Notes: a model not told the origin generated them from the sequence alone. Counted from the first letter of the stretch, positions 9,604-23,568 are shown. The stretch: DNA of 49,035 nt from Pelagibacteraceae bacterium AG-333-C14 (GCA_003282485.1 QBZD01000007.1:1-49035); one strand, 5' to 3'. A program made the numbers and translations.

Positions 9604-10662
9604 ATGAAAAAATTCTTTCTTGTTGGAGGTGGAACCGGTGGTCATTGTATACCAATGAGTGTATTATATTCTGAGATAATCAAAAAAAATGAATGCTATA
9701 TTTTAACAGATGAAAGAGGGCTAAAATACTTTAAAGATATTTCAGTTAAGAAAAAAATATTAATAAAAAATCTAGTTAATAAGCAAGGCAAAATCTCTAA
9801 TTTGATTAATCTTCCATATATTTTTATTCAGTCAATTCCATGTTTCTTAAAATTAAGACCTGATTTTGTTTTAGGTTTTGGTGGCTATTTTACTGTCCCT
9901 ATCATAGTTGCAGGTTGGTTAATGAGGTTCAAAATCTTTTTACACGAAGGCAATGCGATTATCGGTAAGGCAAATAGATTTTTATTAAACTTTACAAAGG
10001 ATCTTCTTACAAGTTTTGAAAATACTTTTATCCCTGGCAAGAAAATAGATATTAATAATAAAATGGTTGGTCTTCCTATAAGAATAAATAAAGAGGATAA
10101 AGTTTTAAATAATGATTCGAGTAGTGATTTTGTGATATGCATAATAGGTGGCAGTCAAGGAGCGCAAAATTTATCTATTAATATTGCCGAGTCTATTAAG
10201 AATGTTCAGGCTAACAACAAAAAAAGGATTAGAGTTTTTCACCAGTGTAGATCAGAGGACTTAGAGAGTTTACAAGCTTACTATCAGACTCATAATATCA
10301 AAAATGATGTAAGAGTATTTTTTGATGAAATGACACAAGTACTGTCAAAATCTAATTTAGTAATTTCAAGGTCAGGTTCATCAACAGTTAATGAAATCAT
10401 ATATTACTGCATTCCTTCAATACTGATACCTTATCCTCATGCATCGGATAACCATCAATATTACAATGCAAAAAACTTGAATACATCAGACTGTACAAAA
10501 ATTATTTCCGATGATTCTGCAAATTTAGAAAATATTTTTAATTCAATTAATGAAATAATTAATGATAATGAAAAAGTGAATTTAATCAAAAACCGCTTGA
10601 AAGCAAGACGCACAAGTAACCCATCAAAAAATATAATAGATTATTTAGAAAGCCATTCGTGA
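9604..10662 (+). CDS. murG: UDP-GlcNAc:lipid I GlcNAc transferase MurG
   Basis: A peripheral inner-membrane GT28 glycosyltransferase that converts lipid I to lipid II. The N-terminal glycine-rich loop GGGTGGHCIP and catalytic His are at residues 8-17. LGFGGYFTVP and HEGNAIIGKANR follow, then the C-terminal donor-binding region with GGSQGAQNLS and SRSGSSTVNE. It is 352 aa, as expected. There is a short 15-bp gap after ftsW and a 4-bp GTGA overlap with murC. Confidence 0.97.
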   Translation: MKKFFLVGGGTGGHCIPMSVLYSEIIKKNECYILTDERGLKYFKDISVKKKILIKNLVNKQGKISNLINLPYIFIQSIPCFLKLRPDFVLGFGGYFTVPIIVAGWLMRFKIFLHEGNAIIGKANRFLLNFTKDLLTSFENTFIPGKKIDINNKMVGLPIRINKEDKVLNNDSSSDFVICIIGGSQGAQNLSINIAESIKNVQANNKKRIRVFHQCRSEDLESLQAYYQTHNIKNDVRVFFDEMTQVLSKSNLVISRSGSSTVNEIIYYCIPSILIPYPHASDNHQYYNAKNLNTSDCTKIISDDSANLENIFNSINEIINDNEKVNLIKNRLKARRTSNPSKNIIDYLESHS

Positions 10663-12050
10663 AAATTAATAAAGATATATTAATCCATATAATTGGAATT
10701 GGTGGAATAGGTATGAGTGGTATTGCTGAAATATTATCAGATATGAGATATCATGTTCAGGGCAGTGATATAAATATTAATTCAAACATACTTCGCTTAA
10801 ATAAAAAAAATATTAAGACTTTTAAAGGACACAAGCAAGAAAACTTAAAAAATGTTAACTTAATTGTATATTCTACAGCTGTAAAAAAAAGCAATGTTGA
10901 ATTAAAATTTGCAAAAAAAAATAAAATTCCATCAATTACAAGAGCGGAAATACTATCTCAAATAGTAAAACTAAAAAATTCAATTGCTGTTTCAGGATCT
11001 CATGGAAAAACAACAACTACGTCTCTTATTTCTTCAATTTTGAATGCTGCACAAATGAACCCAACGGTAATTAATGGAGGTATTATTAATCAGTTTGGCA
11101 CAAATACTAGACTAGGATCAGGAAAGTGGATGGTTGTTGAAGCTGATGAATCAGACGGAACTTTCGTAAAACTACCTTCTACTATTGCAATAGTAACTAA
11201 TATTGATAAAGAACATCTAGATTTCTATAAAAATTATAATAATTTACTAGTTCAATTTAAAAAATTTATTACGCAAGTTCCATTTTATGGATTTGCAGTA
11301 GTATGTATAGATGACCCCTCAATAAGAAAAATAGTAAATAAAATTACTACAGCAAATATAATTACATACGGAGAGGCTGAAAACAGTGACATACAGAGTA
11401 AAAAAATAAGGCACAATAGTAATGGAGTAGTTTTTAATGTTGAGTTAAAAAAAATTAATAAAACAATTAAAAATATAAGTTTACCTATGCACGGTAATTA
11501 TAATATTAGCAATGCCTTAGCTGCTATAGCACTCGCCTCAGAACTCAATGTAAATCATGGCACAATAAAGAAAGCCTTATCTAAATTCAGTGGCGTCCAA
11601 AGAAGACTTACGCAACTATGGGATAAAAAAGACGTCAAGGTCATAGATGACTATGCCCATCACCCAACAGAAATTAAGAACGTTATAGAGGGTCTGAATC
11701 ATTCAAACCCAAAAAGAAAACTTATAATTATTTTTCAGCCTCATAGATATTCACGACTGATAAATTTAAAAAAAGAATTTAGCAAATGTTTCATGAAATG
11801 TGACCAGGTCTTTGTATCGAATGTTTATTCAGCAGGAGAAAAGATGCCACATATTTTTAAATTACAATCACTAATAAAAAGTATTAAAAAAAATTCGAGG
11901 GTTCATGTTGATGTCTATGAAAATGATGAGCAGCTGCTGAAATTAATTAAGTCTAGTAATGATAAACTCACTTTTTTATTTCTGGGCGCAGGAACAGTAA
12001 CTCAATGGGCTTCAGATTTTGCTCAAAACTTGAAAAAAATATATGAATGA
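10659..12050 (+). CDS. murC: UDP-MurNAc:L-alanine ligase MurC
   Basis: The first Mur ligase. It uses a GTG start within GTGA overlapping the murG stop. IHIIGIGGIGMSGIAE lies near the N-terminus, the ATP loop SGSHGKTTTTS at about 112-122, then EADESDGTF, TNIDKEHLDFY, DDYAHHPTEI and FQPHRYSR. The 463-aa length is normal. It overlaps murB by 8 bp. Function is secure. Confidence 0.97.
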   Translation: MKINKDILIHIIGIGGIGMSGIAEILSDMRYHVQGSDININSNILRLNKKNIKTFKGHKQENLKNVNLIVYSTAVKKSNVELKFAKKNKIPSITRAEILSQIVKLKNSIAVSGSHGKTTTTSLISSILNAAQMNPTVINGGIINQFGTNTRLGSGKWMVVEADESDGTFVKLPSTIAIVTNIDKEHLDFYKNYNNLLVQFKKFITQVPFYGFAVVCIDDPSIRKIVNKITTANIITYGEAENSDIQSKKIRHNSNGVVFNVELKKINKTIKNISLPMHGNYNISNALAAIALASELNVNHGTIKKALSKFSGVQRRLTQLWDKKDVKVIDDYAHHPTEIKNVIEGLNHSNPKRKLIIIFQPHRYSRLINLKKEFSKCFMKCDQVFVSNVYSAGEKMPHIFKLQSLIKSIKKNSRVHVDVYENDEQLLKLIKSSNDKLTFLFLGAGTVTQWASDFAQNLKKIYE

Positions 12051-12966
12051 GAACCAACAAATTCTGAATGAAATATTCTCAAGAAATAAAGTAAAAGGTA
12101 AATACAAATTTGATTATAATTTATCTAAACATAGTTGGTTTGGAATTGGAGGTAATGCCGAAATCTTTTATATTCCTTCAAGTTTAGAAGAATTGCAGTT
12201 AGTACTTACTGCAAAAGAAGAAGATATAGATGTCACAGTTATTGGTTTAGGTTCAAATATAATTATTAGAGACGGAGGTATAGCAGGCCTTGTCATCAAA
12301 TTAGGTAATGGATTTAGCAATATTTATCATGATAAAAATATGGTTTTTGCAGGAGCGGCTGTACAAGATAAAGTTTTATCAAAATATTGTTTGAAGAATT
12401 CAATAATAGGGTTCGAATTTTATTCTGGAATACCTGGTACAGTAGGAGGGGCCGCATGTATGAATGCGGGGTGCTTCGGATCCGAGACTAAGGATATATT
12501 CATTAAAGCAAAATGTTTGAGTAATCAGGGAGAGTCAATAGAACTGAATTATTCTGAAGAATTATTTTCTTATAGAAAAAATAATTTTTTAGATGAACAC
12601 ATAGTCTGCGAGGTTCAATTCAATAAAGAAATTGGAGATCCATTAATAATCAATAAAAGAATCGTTGAAATAAATGACCAAAGAAAAGTCACTCAGCCTC
12701 AAAAAGTGATGACTGCTGGAAGTACATTCAAAAATCCTTTTGATCGTAGCGAGCTCAAAGCTTGGCAATTGATCGATAAAGCTGGATTAAGAAAATATGA
12801 ATTTAATGGCGTTTCATTCTCAGAAAAACATACAAATTTTATAGTCAACAGACAGAAAGACTCTGCTAATTTAATTGAAGATTTTGGTGAAAATATAAAA
12901 AAAGAAGTAAAGAGTAGATTAGGCATTGAATTAGAGTGGGAAATTAAAATTTTGGGTAATAGATGA
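12043..12966 (+). CDS. murB: UDP-N-acetylenolpyruvoylglucosamine reductase MurB
   Basis: An FAD/NADPH enzyme producing UDP-MurNAc. The FAD-binding region shows SWFGIGGNAE, GLGSNIIIRDGG and GIPGTVGGAACMNAGCFG. AGSTFKNP carries the catalytic serine region (type I MurB), with SEKHTNFIVN near the C-terminus. At 307 aa it is a compact alphaproteobacterial-type protein. It overlaps murC (8 bp) and ddl (4 bp). Confidence 0.97.
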   Translation: MNENQQILNEIFSRNKVKGKYKFDYNLSKHSWFGIGGNAEIFYIPSSLEELQLVLTAKEEDIDVTVIGLGSNIIIRDGGIAGLVIKLGNGFSNIYHDKNMVFAGAAVQDKVLSKYCLKNSIIGFEFYSGIPGTVGGAACMNAGCFGSETKDIFIKAKCLSNQGESIELNYSEELFSYRKNNFLDEHIVCEVQFNKEIGDPLIINKRIVEINDQRKVTQPQKVMTAGSTFKNPFDRSELKAWQLIDKAGLRKYEFNGVSFSEKHTNFIVNRQKDSANLIEDFGENIKKEVKSRLGIELEWEIKILGNR

Positions 12967-13874
12967 GTATATTTAATAAAGTTATGTTGCTTTATGGAGG
13001 CGTATCGGCAGAAAGAGAAATAAGTATCATAACTTCCAAAGAAATATCTAGTGCGCTAGTGAGATTAGGCTATGAGGTAATTGAAATTGATGCAGACTTA
13101 GATCTTTCAGATCACATCTCTGAACATAAGCCAGATGTAATATTTAATGGTTTACACGGTACATGGGGAGAAGATGGAGAAGTTCAAAAAATTCTTGAAC
13201 TAAATAATGTACCCTATACACATTCAGGAATTGAAGCTTCTCAATTAGCAATGGATAAGCATAAGTCTGCAGAACTATTTATTAAAAATAATATTAATTA
13301 CCCAGCAACTAATCTAGTGAATATTAATAGTATTAATGAATACACATTTCCTGAGTATCCATTTGTTATAAAGCCAAGAAATGAAGGCTCCAGCGTAGGT
13401 GTTGGAATAATCAGGAATCAGGAAGAAAAAAAAAGATATTTAATTGATAACGCAAAGAGAAATGAAGTTCTAGTTCAGGAGTTTATAGATGGTCAAGAAA
13501 TTAATGTTGCTGTAATTGGAAATGAAAAGACTGGCTCAATAGAGATTGATCCAAAAAATGAATTCTATGACTATGAGTCAAAGTATTTTGATAACGGCAA
13601 GACTAAGCATATAATCCCACCAAGAATCAATAAAATTCAACTAGAAGAGGTAGAAGACCTGGCTTTAAAAGCACATAAAATCCTTGGATGTAAAGGAATT
13701 TCAAGAACAGAGTTTATTTTGGAAAAAAATAGCAATCAGTTTTATATTCTTGAACTCAATACTCAGCCAGGAATGACACCAACATCATTAGTGCCAGAAA
13801 TAGCAAAATATAAAGGGACAGAATTTGATGAACTTATTAATTGGATCTTAGAGGATGCAGGAACAAACCGTTAA
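12963..13874 (+). CDS. ddl: D-alanine:D-alanine ligase Ddl
   Basis: An ATP-grasp ligase supplying D-Ala-D-Ala to MurF. LYGGVSAEREIS lies near the N-terminus, NGLHGTWGEDG follows, and then KPRNEGSSVGV and the metal/ATP site SRTEFILEKN with LELNTQPGMTPTSLVP. The 303-aa length is typical of DdlB. Its 3' end overlaps ftsQ by 20 bp, an unusually deep overlap that puts the ftsQ start inside the ddl tail. Confidence 0.96.
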   Translation: MSIFNKVMLLYGGVSAEREISIITSKEISSALVRLGYEVIEIDADLDLSDHISEHKPDVIFNGLHGTWGEDGEVQKILELNNVPYTHSGIEASQLAMDKHKSAELFIKNNINYPATNLVNINSINEYTFPEYPFVIKPRNEGSSVGVGIIRNQEEKKRYLIDNAKRNEVLVQEFIDGQEINVAVIGNEKTGSIEIDPKNEFYDYESKYFDNGKTKHIIPPRINKIQLEEVEDLALKAHKILGCKGISRTEFILEKNSNQFYILELNTQPGMTPTSLVPEIAKYKGTEFDELINWILEDAGTNR

Positions 13875-14592
13875 ATATATAAATATTACATGTTCTATAC
13901 TGATTATATTTTTTTTATTGATTTCAGTATCGATATATTACTTTCCAAACTTAGCATCAAAATATTTTATTTTATCTCAGATAACCATTAATGGCTCAGA
14001 AAAATCAAATATAAATATAATTAAAAGAGAAATATATAATCATACCTCTGATTTATTATCTTTAGATTTAAAAAAAATCAAAGAAATTCTTGAACAAGAA
14101 CAATGGATCAAAAGAGTAAACTTAAAGAAAGATTATCCATCTACATTAGTATTAGACATTATTGAAAATGATCCATATGCAATTTTAAGAGATAAAGGTA
14201 AGTATTATCTGGTAGATATTGATGGAACAATTATTACTGAAAAAACTAAAGATTATGAACTTGAAAATTTTATTATTATTTCAGGGGATGAGTCTCCTCC
14301 AGCACTCAAAGGTCTGATTAAGGAGTTGAATATTCATTTTTCTGAACTGATTTCACAACTTTATAAATTAGATTTTATAGAGAGAAGAAGATGGAATATA
14401 ACTCTAAAAAATAATTTATTAATAAAATTACCTGACTCAAAAATTGATAAAGCGCTTGAAAACTTAAAGAACCTATTTGTTAATGAAAAAGTATTGCAGA
14501 GCAATATAATTGAAATTGACTTAAGAATTGAGGGTAGGGCATCGTTGAAGGTAGATGAGGGAAAGATTAATTATGGTATAAATGATATCTAA
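13855..14592 (+). CDS. ftsQ: Cell division protein FtsQ
   Basis: A bitopic division protein of 245 aa. The transmembrane segment is at about 9-30, then the POTRA-like domain beginning LSQITINGSEKSN (40-52) with EQEQWIKRVNLKKDYPSTL, a stretch typical of FtsQ. The C-terminal beta domain follows. It recruits FtsL/FtsB and links FtsA to the periplasmic machinery. The start overlaps ddl by 20 bp and the stop shares one base with the ftsA ATG. Confidence 0.92.
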   Translation: MQEQTVKYINITCSILIIFFLLISVSIYYFPNLASKYFILSQITINGSEKSNINIIKREIYNHTSDLLSLDLKKIKEILEQEQWIKRVNLKKDYPSTLVLDIIENDPYAILRDKGKYYLVDIDGTIITEKTKDYELENFIIISGDESPPALKGLIKELNIHFSELISQLYKLDFIERRRWNITLKNNLLIKLPDSKIDKALENLKNLFVNEKVLQSNIIEIDLRIEGRASLKVDEGKINYGINDI

Positions 14593-15782
14593 TGTCACAA
14601 AGAAATATTTTCAGCGCAATTGATATACGTTCCGATAAAATAATTTGTTTAATTGCGCAAGAGTTAGAAATTATAAACCGCGGCAAAATTCTTCAATTAA
14701 TTGGTATTGGCATTTCAAAACTGCCAATAAATTGTATCAAACCGCTCTCACTGCCACACGTGGAAATCAATGATTATATAAAGAACGCAATTGCAAAGGC
14801 TGAATTTGAGGCAAATGTAAAAATATCAGATGTTTTTGTGAGCATCTCAGAAAATATGGCCTCAGAATATATTGATTTCAATATCGTGAAAGAAAATAAT
14901 ATAATTGGGGAGGATCACATAAAAGATTTTTTTAGGTCAAAATTATTTACCGGTTTATACACAAAGTTAAAAGAGCCATTGCATTCTTTTCCAATAAGTT
15001 ACCGTATTGATAACAGAAAAAGTGTATCAGATCCTATTGGAATGAAGGCTAATAATCTTCTTACAAAATGGCATATAATCTCAGTATCAAAAGATTATCT
15101 TGAATTAATATATAAAACATTTTTGGAGATGGATCTAAATTTAAAACAAATAGTTTCTAGTAATTATTCAACAAGTTTAGCGGTATTAAATGAAGAAGAG
15201 TCTGACCAAGGCGCAATAACTATCGAAGTGCAAAAAAATAAAACGGTCTTATCTTATACTTTTGACGGCCAATTAATTGGATTCGATATTATAAGAGTCG
15301 GAACCTTCCATTTTACCAATGATATATCACAAATAAAATCTCTTACACTTGAAGAGGCTGAGGATATTAGAAAAAAGATTGATATTTTTGATAAAAATAA
15401 AAAACAGGATAAAGAACTTGATAAATATTATGATATATATTTATCGCGCGCTGAAGAATTAGCTAAAATTATTTCAAATACAGTAATAAAAACAAGATTC
15501 AACCCACTAGTATCCAACTCAATTATACTTACAGGATATGGAGCAAAATCAATTATCATTCAAAAGCTAATTAAAAATAAATTTACTAATTCAGCATTTA
15601 GATTGGGTTCAACTAGAAAAATAAATGGCTCCAAGACTTTTCTTGATAATCCGTCATTAACCTCAAGCTTCGGTTTACTTTCTTACGCTACAAACCACGA
15701 TTTAGAGGGCGAGGTAAGTGACGAAAACCGTCAAAAAAAATCAATATTATCAATGGTATACAAGTTTTTTCAAAACTTATAA
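14592..15782 (+). CDS. ftsA: Divergent cell division protein FtsA with degenerate ATP motifs
   Basis: An actin-fold membrane tether of the Z-ring by position (after ftsQ), length (396 aa) and overall pattern. It has an N-terminal AIDIRSDKI (9-17), a 1C-like domain with VFVSISENMAS (81-91), and a C-terminal amphipathic helix SMVYKFFQNL (387-396). The nucleotide site looks eroded. The phosphate-1 loop has RSD where G-T-S/T is usual. The phosphate-2 loop reads GAITIEVQKNK (207-217) where a D-I-G-G-G-T is expected. The adenosine motif is LTGYGAK (313-319) rather than LTGGGA. Family membership is clear; ATP binding is doubtful. ftsZ does not follow it; lpxC does. Confidence 0.88.
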   Translation: MSQRNIFSAIDIRSDKIICLIAQELEIINRGKILQLIGIGISKLPINCIKPLSLPHVEINDYIKNAIAKAEFEANVKISDVFVSISENMASEYIDFNIVKENNIIGEDHIKDFFRSKLFTGLYTKLKEPLHSFPISYRIDNRKSVSDPIGMKANNLLTKWHIISVSKDYLELIYKTFLEMDLNLKQIVSSNYSTSLAVLNEEESDQGAITIEVQKNKTVLSYTFDGQLIGFDIIRVGTFHFTNDISQIKSLTLEEAEDIRKKIDIFDKNKKQDKELDKYYDIYLSRAEELAKIISNTVIKTRFNPLVSNSIILTGYGAKSIIIQKLIKNKFTNSAFRLGSTRKINGSKTFLDNPSLTSSFGLLSYATNHDLEGEVSDENRQKKSILSMVYKFFQNL

Positions 15783-15810
15783 TGCGTAACAAAAAGTAAT
15801 AATCTTTGTC

Positions 15811-15826
15811 TATCGTAACGGCGATA
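15811..15826. other. Short inverted repeat in the ftsA-lpxC gap
   Basis: The roughly 60-bp gap between ftsA and lpxC holds a TATCG ... CGATA inverted repeat (5-bp arms, 6-base loop). It is too weak for a confident terminator and has no T-run. No coding remnant of ftsZ is visible here, although this is its usual place. Confidence 0.3.
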
Positions 15827-15849
15827 ATCAAAATATAAAATTAGTGAGT

Positions 15850-16779
15850 ATGCAAAAAACCATAAAAAAAAATTTTAAACTATCCGGCATCACACTTCAC
15901 AGTGGTGAAATCAGCAATATAAAAGTTAACCCAGCCCCTGCAAATACTGGAATATTATTTAAACGAACAGACCTTAAAGTGCCTCATATTCAGACTTTGT
16001 TAAATGCAAAAATTGAAAACGTTGTGTATTCTGAATTATGTACAAAACTGTCTAACGAATATGGTCACTCCGTGTCAACTATCGAGCACTTAATGTCTGC
16101 GTTCCATGGCTTGGGAATAGATAATGCAATTGTTGAGATAGATAGAACAGAGCTCCCAATTCTTGATGGCAGCTCTTTAGAATATGTGTCAGAAATAGAA
16201 AGAGCAGGTATTAAAAATTTACAGGCAAAAAGAAAAATTGTTAATATTACCCGACCTATCATATTTAGAGATAATGATAGTTACATAAAAGTCACCCCAG
16301 CTAATAATATGTCAATTAATTATACAATAGTTTATGACCATAAATTAATAAATGAGCAAAATTTTATATTTGATCTAGATTCAACATACAATTATAGAAA
16401 TATCATTAGCAACAGCAGAACTTTTGGATTTAGGGATGAGGTAGAGTTTCTCAGAGACAAAGGACTCATCGCTGGCGGCTCTCTTGAAAATGCGATTGTT
16501 CTTGATAGTGATGGTATAATGAACCATTCAGTGCTTCGGCACGATGACGAGTTTGTGAGGCACAAGGTGCTCGATTTTATTGGTGACATATACTTACTAG
16601 GACATAGGGTAAAGGGAAGTTTTGAAATATTTAAAGGAGGACACAGACTTACCCACGAACTTGTAAAGTCAATTATGTCTGATAATTCTAATTGGAAATA
16701 TGATTATGACAAATCTGATTTAGAGGATCTAACATTTTCAACTTTAAACCGCAAAAAAGAGCTTTCAGCGTCATTATAA
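15850..16779 (+). CDS. lpxC: UDP-3-O-acyl-N-acetylglucosamine deacetylase LpxC
   Basis: The zinc deacetylase committing UDP-acyl-GlcNAc to lipid A synthesis, implying an outer membrane with LPS. Zn/catalytic segments are visible: STIEHLMSAFHGLGIDN, LDGSS, RHDDEFVRHKVLDFIGD and GGHRLTHEL. I chose the ATG at 15850, giving MQKTIKKNF, the usual family opening. A GTG two codons upstream (15844) is an alternative; neither has a strong Shine-Dalgarno sequence. About 309 aa, normal length. Confidence 0.96.
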   Translation: MQKTIKKNFKLSGITLHSGEISNIKVNPAPANTGILFKRTDLKVPHIQTLLNAKIENVVYSELCTKLSNEYGHSVSTIEHLMSAFHGLGIDNAIVEIDRTELPILDGSSLEYVSEIERAGIKNLQAKRKIVNITRPIIFRDNDSYIKVTPANNMSINYTIVYDHKLINEQNFIFDLDSTYNYRNIISNSRTFGFRDEVEFLRDKGLIAGGSLENAIVLDSDGIMNHSVLRHDDEFVRHKVLDFIGDIYLLGHRVKGSFEIFKGGHRLTHELVKSIMSDNSNWKYDYDKSDLEDLTFSTLNRKKELSASL

Positions 16780-16831
16780 ATCACCAGATTTACTCTTTAA
16801 TCTTAAAGAATATTCATTAAAATCAATTCCA

Positions 16832-17590
16832 ATGTCTTATCTTAGAGCTAACACTTTCCTATTTGTTATTTTAATTGTACTCAGTGCTTGCTCAGACACC
16901 AAACTCATGACTCCAGAAACAGAGGGGGAAAAGCTTCAGATTCTGTATAATGATGCAATGGAGCTTGTTAAAAAAAGAGATTTTATTGATGCCGCAGCAT
17001 TGTTTGAAGATATTGAAAGACAATATCCTTATTCTAAATGGTCAAACCAAGCTCAATTAATGTCAGGTTTTTGTTATTATAAGTCTAAAATGTATAACGA
17101 TAGTTTAGATGCACTCGAGAGGTTTATAGCTCTTTATCCTGGAAGTAGCAAAATCTCATACGCGTATTATCTTCGAGCATTAAATTATTTTGAACAAGTT
17201 AATGATGTAGAGAGGGACCAAGTAACTACTGCAAAAGCGAAAAAAGCCTTTGAGGAGGTTGTAAATAAGTTTCCTGAATCTGAATTTGCAATAGATGCCT
17301 TAAGCAGAATAGATATTTTAGATGACAGACTTGCTGCCAAGGAAATGGAAATTGGAAGATTTTATCAGTTTGATCATCAGTGGATTTCAGCAATAAATAG
17401 ATACAATGCAGTTTTGAGTCAGTATAAATCGTCAATTTACACTGAGGAGGCCTTGCATAGACTCGTAGAAATATACTATTCACTTGGTCTTCACGAAGAG
17501 GCAAAAAGATACGCAGCAACCTTACAATTCAATTTCCCTGAAAGCGATTGGTATATAAAAAGTTACGAACTTGTAAAAGATCTTTCATAA
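16832..17590 (+). CDS. bamD: Outer membrane assembly lipoprotein BamD (ComL)
   Basis: A lipoprotein subunit of the BAM complex that inserts beta-barrel proteins. A signal peptide ends in a lipobox LSAC with the lipidated Cys at about residue 20. TPR-like repeats follow: LYNDAMELVKKRDFIDAA, FEDIERQYPYS, YYKSKMYNDSLDALERFI and YPGSSKISYAYYLRALNYFEQV, the last being characteristic of BamD. It is 252 aa. It lies between lpxC and ligA; alphaproteobacteria often have recN between bamD and ligA, which is missing here. Confidence 0.94.
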   Translation: MSYLRANTFLFVILIVLSACSDTKLMTPETEGEKLQILYNDAMELVKKRDFIDAAALFEDIERQYPYSKWSNQAQLMSGFCYYKSKMYNDSLDALERFIALYPGSSKISYAYYLRALNYFEQVNDVERDQVTTAKAKKAFEEVVNKFPESEFAIDALSRIDILDDRLAAKEMEIGRFYQFDHQWISAINRYNAVLSQYKSSIYTEEALHRLVEIYYSLGLHEEAKRYAATLQFNFPESDWYIKSYELVKDLS

Positions 17591-17599
17591 TTTAACTAA

Positions 17600-21342
<3,743 letters not shown>

Positions 21343-21349
<7 letters not shown>

Positions 21350-23568
21350 GGCTTTAAGAAATCAGAAATTAGTTTTTTTTTACCGTGCTTGTCAAAATCA
21401 ACAATAGCTTTTGTTCCATCTATGTCTTGTATTGTCCCGATGCCAAACTTTTTGTGTTCAACAGTTTGTCCAATTTGTAGGATAAGGTCATCATTTATAT
21501 CTTTTACATTTTCAATCTCCATATCTACCACAGTTCTATAGCTAGATACCTCATTATTTTGAACTGAAATCTTTTTTGGCCTTAAACCATAATCTTGGTT
21601 GTATTCGTCAAAATGAGGTTCTTGAAAGGAATTCAAATGATCAGAAGCGTGGTTGATTGTCTTTATGATTTCTTGATCTAATTCATCAATAAACCTTGAT
21701 TGAAGTGAAGGCATCCAATTATTTTGAAAACGTCTCGTCATGGACGTTATAATATTAATTTTTTTCTTAGCTCTAGTTATTCCTACATAAGCCAGCCTTC
21801 TTTCTTCTTCTATTCCCTTATTGCCACTTTCATCGATTGTTTTTTGATGTGGAAACAATCCTTCTTCCCACCCTGGCAGAAAAACAAAGTCATACTCAAG
21901 TCCTTTTGCTGCATGCAATGTCATTATACTTACTTTATTATCTGCATTATTTTCATCTACTGCTGTTACTAATGAAATATGCTCTAAAAATTCCTCAATA
22001 CTACTGTAGTCCTGCATAGCAACTATAAGTTCTTTTATATTTTCAATTTTTGTTTGAGCAGATACATTTTTATCATTCTTAAGCATATTCATATATCCAG
22101 ACTCATCTAATAATACTTTCAAAATATCATAGAACGGAACACTCTCGATCATTGACTTGCCTCTGTCTATAACTCCAATAAATAATTTTAAACTTTCAGA
22201 AATTTTTTTTGTAAGTTCATCAGTATCAATCATATTTTTAGAAGCTTGATATAGGGAAATTTTATTTCGATTTGCAAGTGAGAGGATATGATTAAAGGAC
22301 TTTTCACCTATGCCTCTTTTTGGAACTGTGAGTGCTCTTTCAAAAGCGACATCGTCCTGACTTTCATAAACTAATCTTAAGTACGAAACTGCATCTTTTA
22401 TTTCAGATCTCTCATAAAATTTAATTCCACCTATAATTCGATATGGAATAGAATACTTTATTAGAGACTCTTCTATTTCTCTGGATTGAAAAACAGCTCT
22501 AACTAAAATGGAGATGCTATTTAAATCAGGATTATCTTTTTTATAATCTAAAATTTCTTGTGCAACAAGGTTGGCTTCGTCACGACTTGAATTAACTAAA
22601 TGCAGATAGATTGGTTCACCAGTTCCTTGGTCAGATATTAATTCTTTTCCAAGTCTCATTTCGTTATAACTTATGAGGGATGACGCAGATTTTAAGATAT
22701 TATTTGTTGATCTATAATTTTGTTTTAATCTTATTACTTTTGCGTTCTCGAATTCTTTTTCAAATTTAAGCATGTTATCTACTTCAGCTCCACGCCAACT
22801 ATATATGGATTGATCATCATCACCGACGCAGCATATGTTAAGATGTTCAGACGCGAGAAGTTTGAGCCATATATACTGTGCTGCATTAGTATCCTGATAC
22901 TCATCCACATGTATATATTTAAAATTTGATGCATATCTTTTTAAAATGTCATCTCGCTTAAATAAGTTTATACATTGCAACAGTAAATCTCCAAAATCTA
23001 AGCAATTAATTTCAAATAATCGTTGCTGATAGATTTTGTAAATTTTTGAACTTTTTTCATTAATAAGACTATCAAGACTCTCAGCTTTAATATCATCAGG
23101 GTTCAATGCTTTATTCTTCCATTGGTCAATTTTTGATTGAATGAGTTTGGGTGAGAATTGAGATTGATCTAGGTTTTCAGCTTTAATAATTTGTTTTATG
23201 AGTGAAAGCTGATCATCTTTATCCAATATTGTAAAACTTGACTTAAGACCTAATACCTCGGCGTGATTTCTTATAATTTTTGCTCCAATTGAGTGAAATG
23301 TACCGATCCAGGGAATTCTATCCATACTTTGATTTACAAGCTGCTGTACCCTATCAGCCATCTCACGAGCAGCTTTATTGGTAAATGTAACGCAAAGTAC
23401 TTGAGATGGAAAGGCGAGGTTAGTCTCTATAATATGCGCCACACGTGTTGTCAAAACTCTAGTTTTTCCTGTTCCTGCTCCTGCAATAATTAGGTTTGGA
23501 CCTTCAGTACTACAGACTGACTTATGCTGTAATTCATTTAAATTTTCTAGGTATTGGGTATTGCTCAT
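21343..23568 (-). CDS. UvrD/PcrA-type 3'-5' DNA helicase
   Basis: A superfamily 1A helicase of 741 aa. Motifs: Q-motif LNELQHKSV, Walker A GAGTGKTR (30-37), Ia TFTNKAAREM, II DEYQDTN, III DDDQSIYSWRGA, IV RLKQNYRS, V TLHAAKGLEYDFVFLPGWEEG and VI RRLAYVGITRAKK. The C-terminus ends in a Tudor-like tail (VEHKKFGIGTIQDID) that interacts with RNA polymerase in PcrA/UvrD. Whether it is best called UvrD or PcrA cannot be settled by eye. It is coupled to the RHH gene upstream (ATGA) and aminopeptidase downstream. Confidence 0.95.

Noticed and set aside
15783..15849. Loss of ftsZ, suggested by its absence between ftsA and lpxC
   Set aside because: The open frame at 2-223 ends in the FtsZ C-terminal conserved peptide, so the gene is most simply explained as relocated to the head of the cluster.
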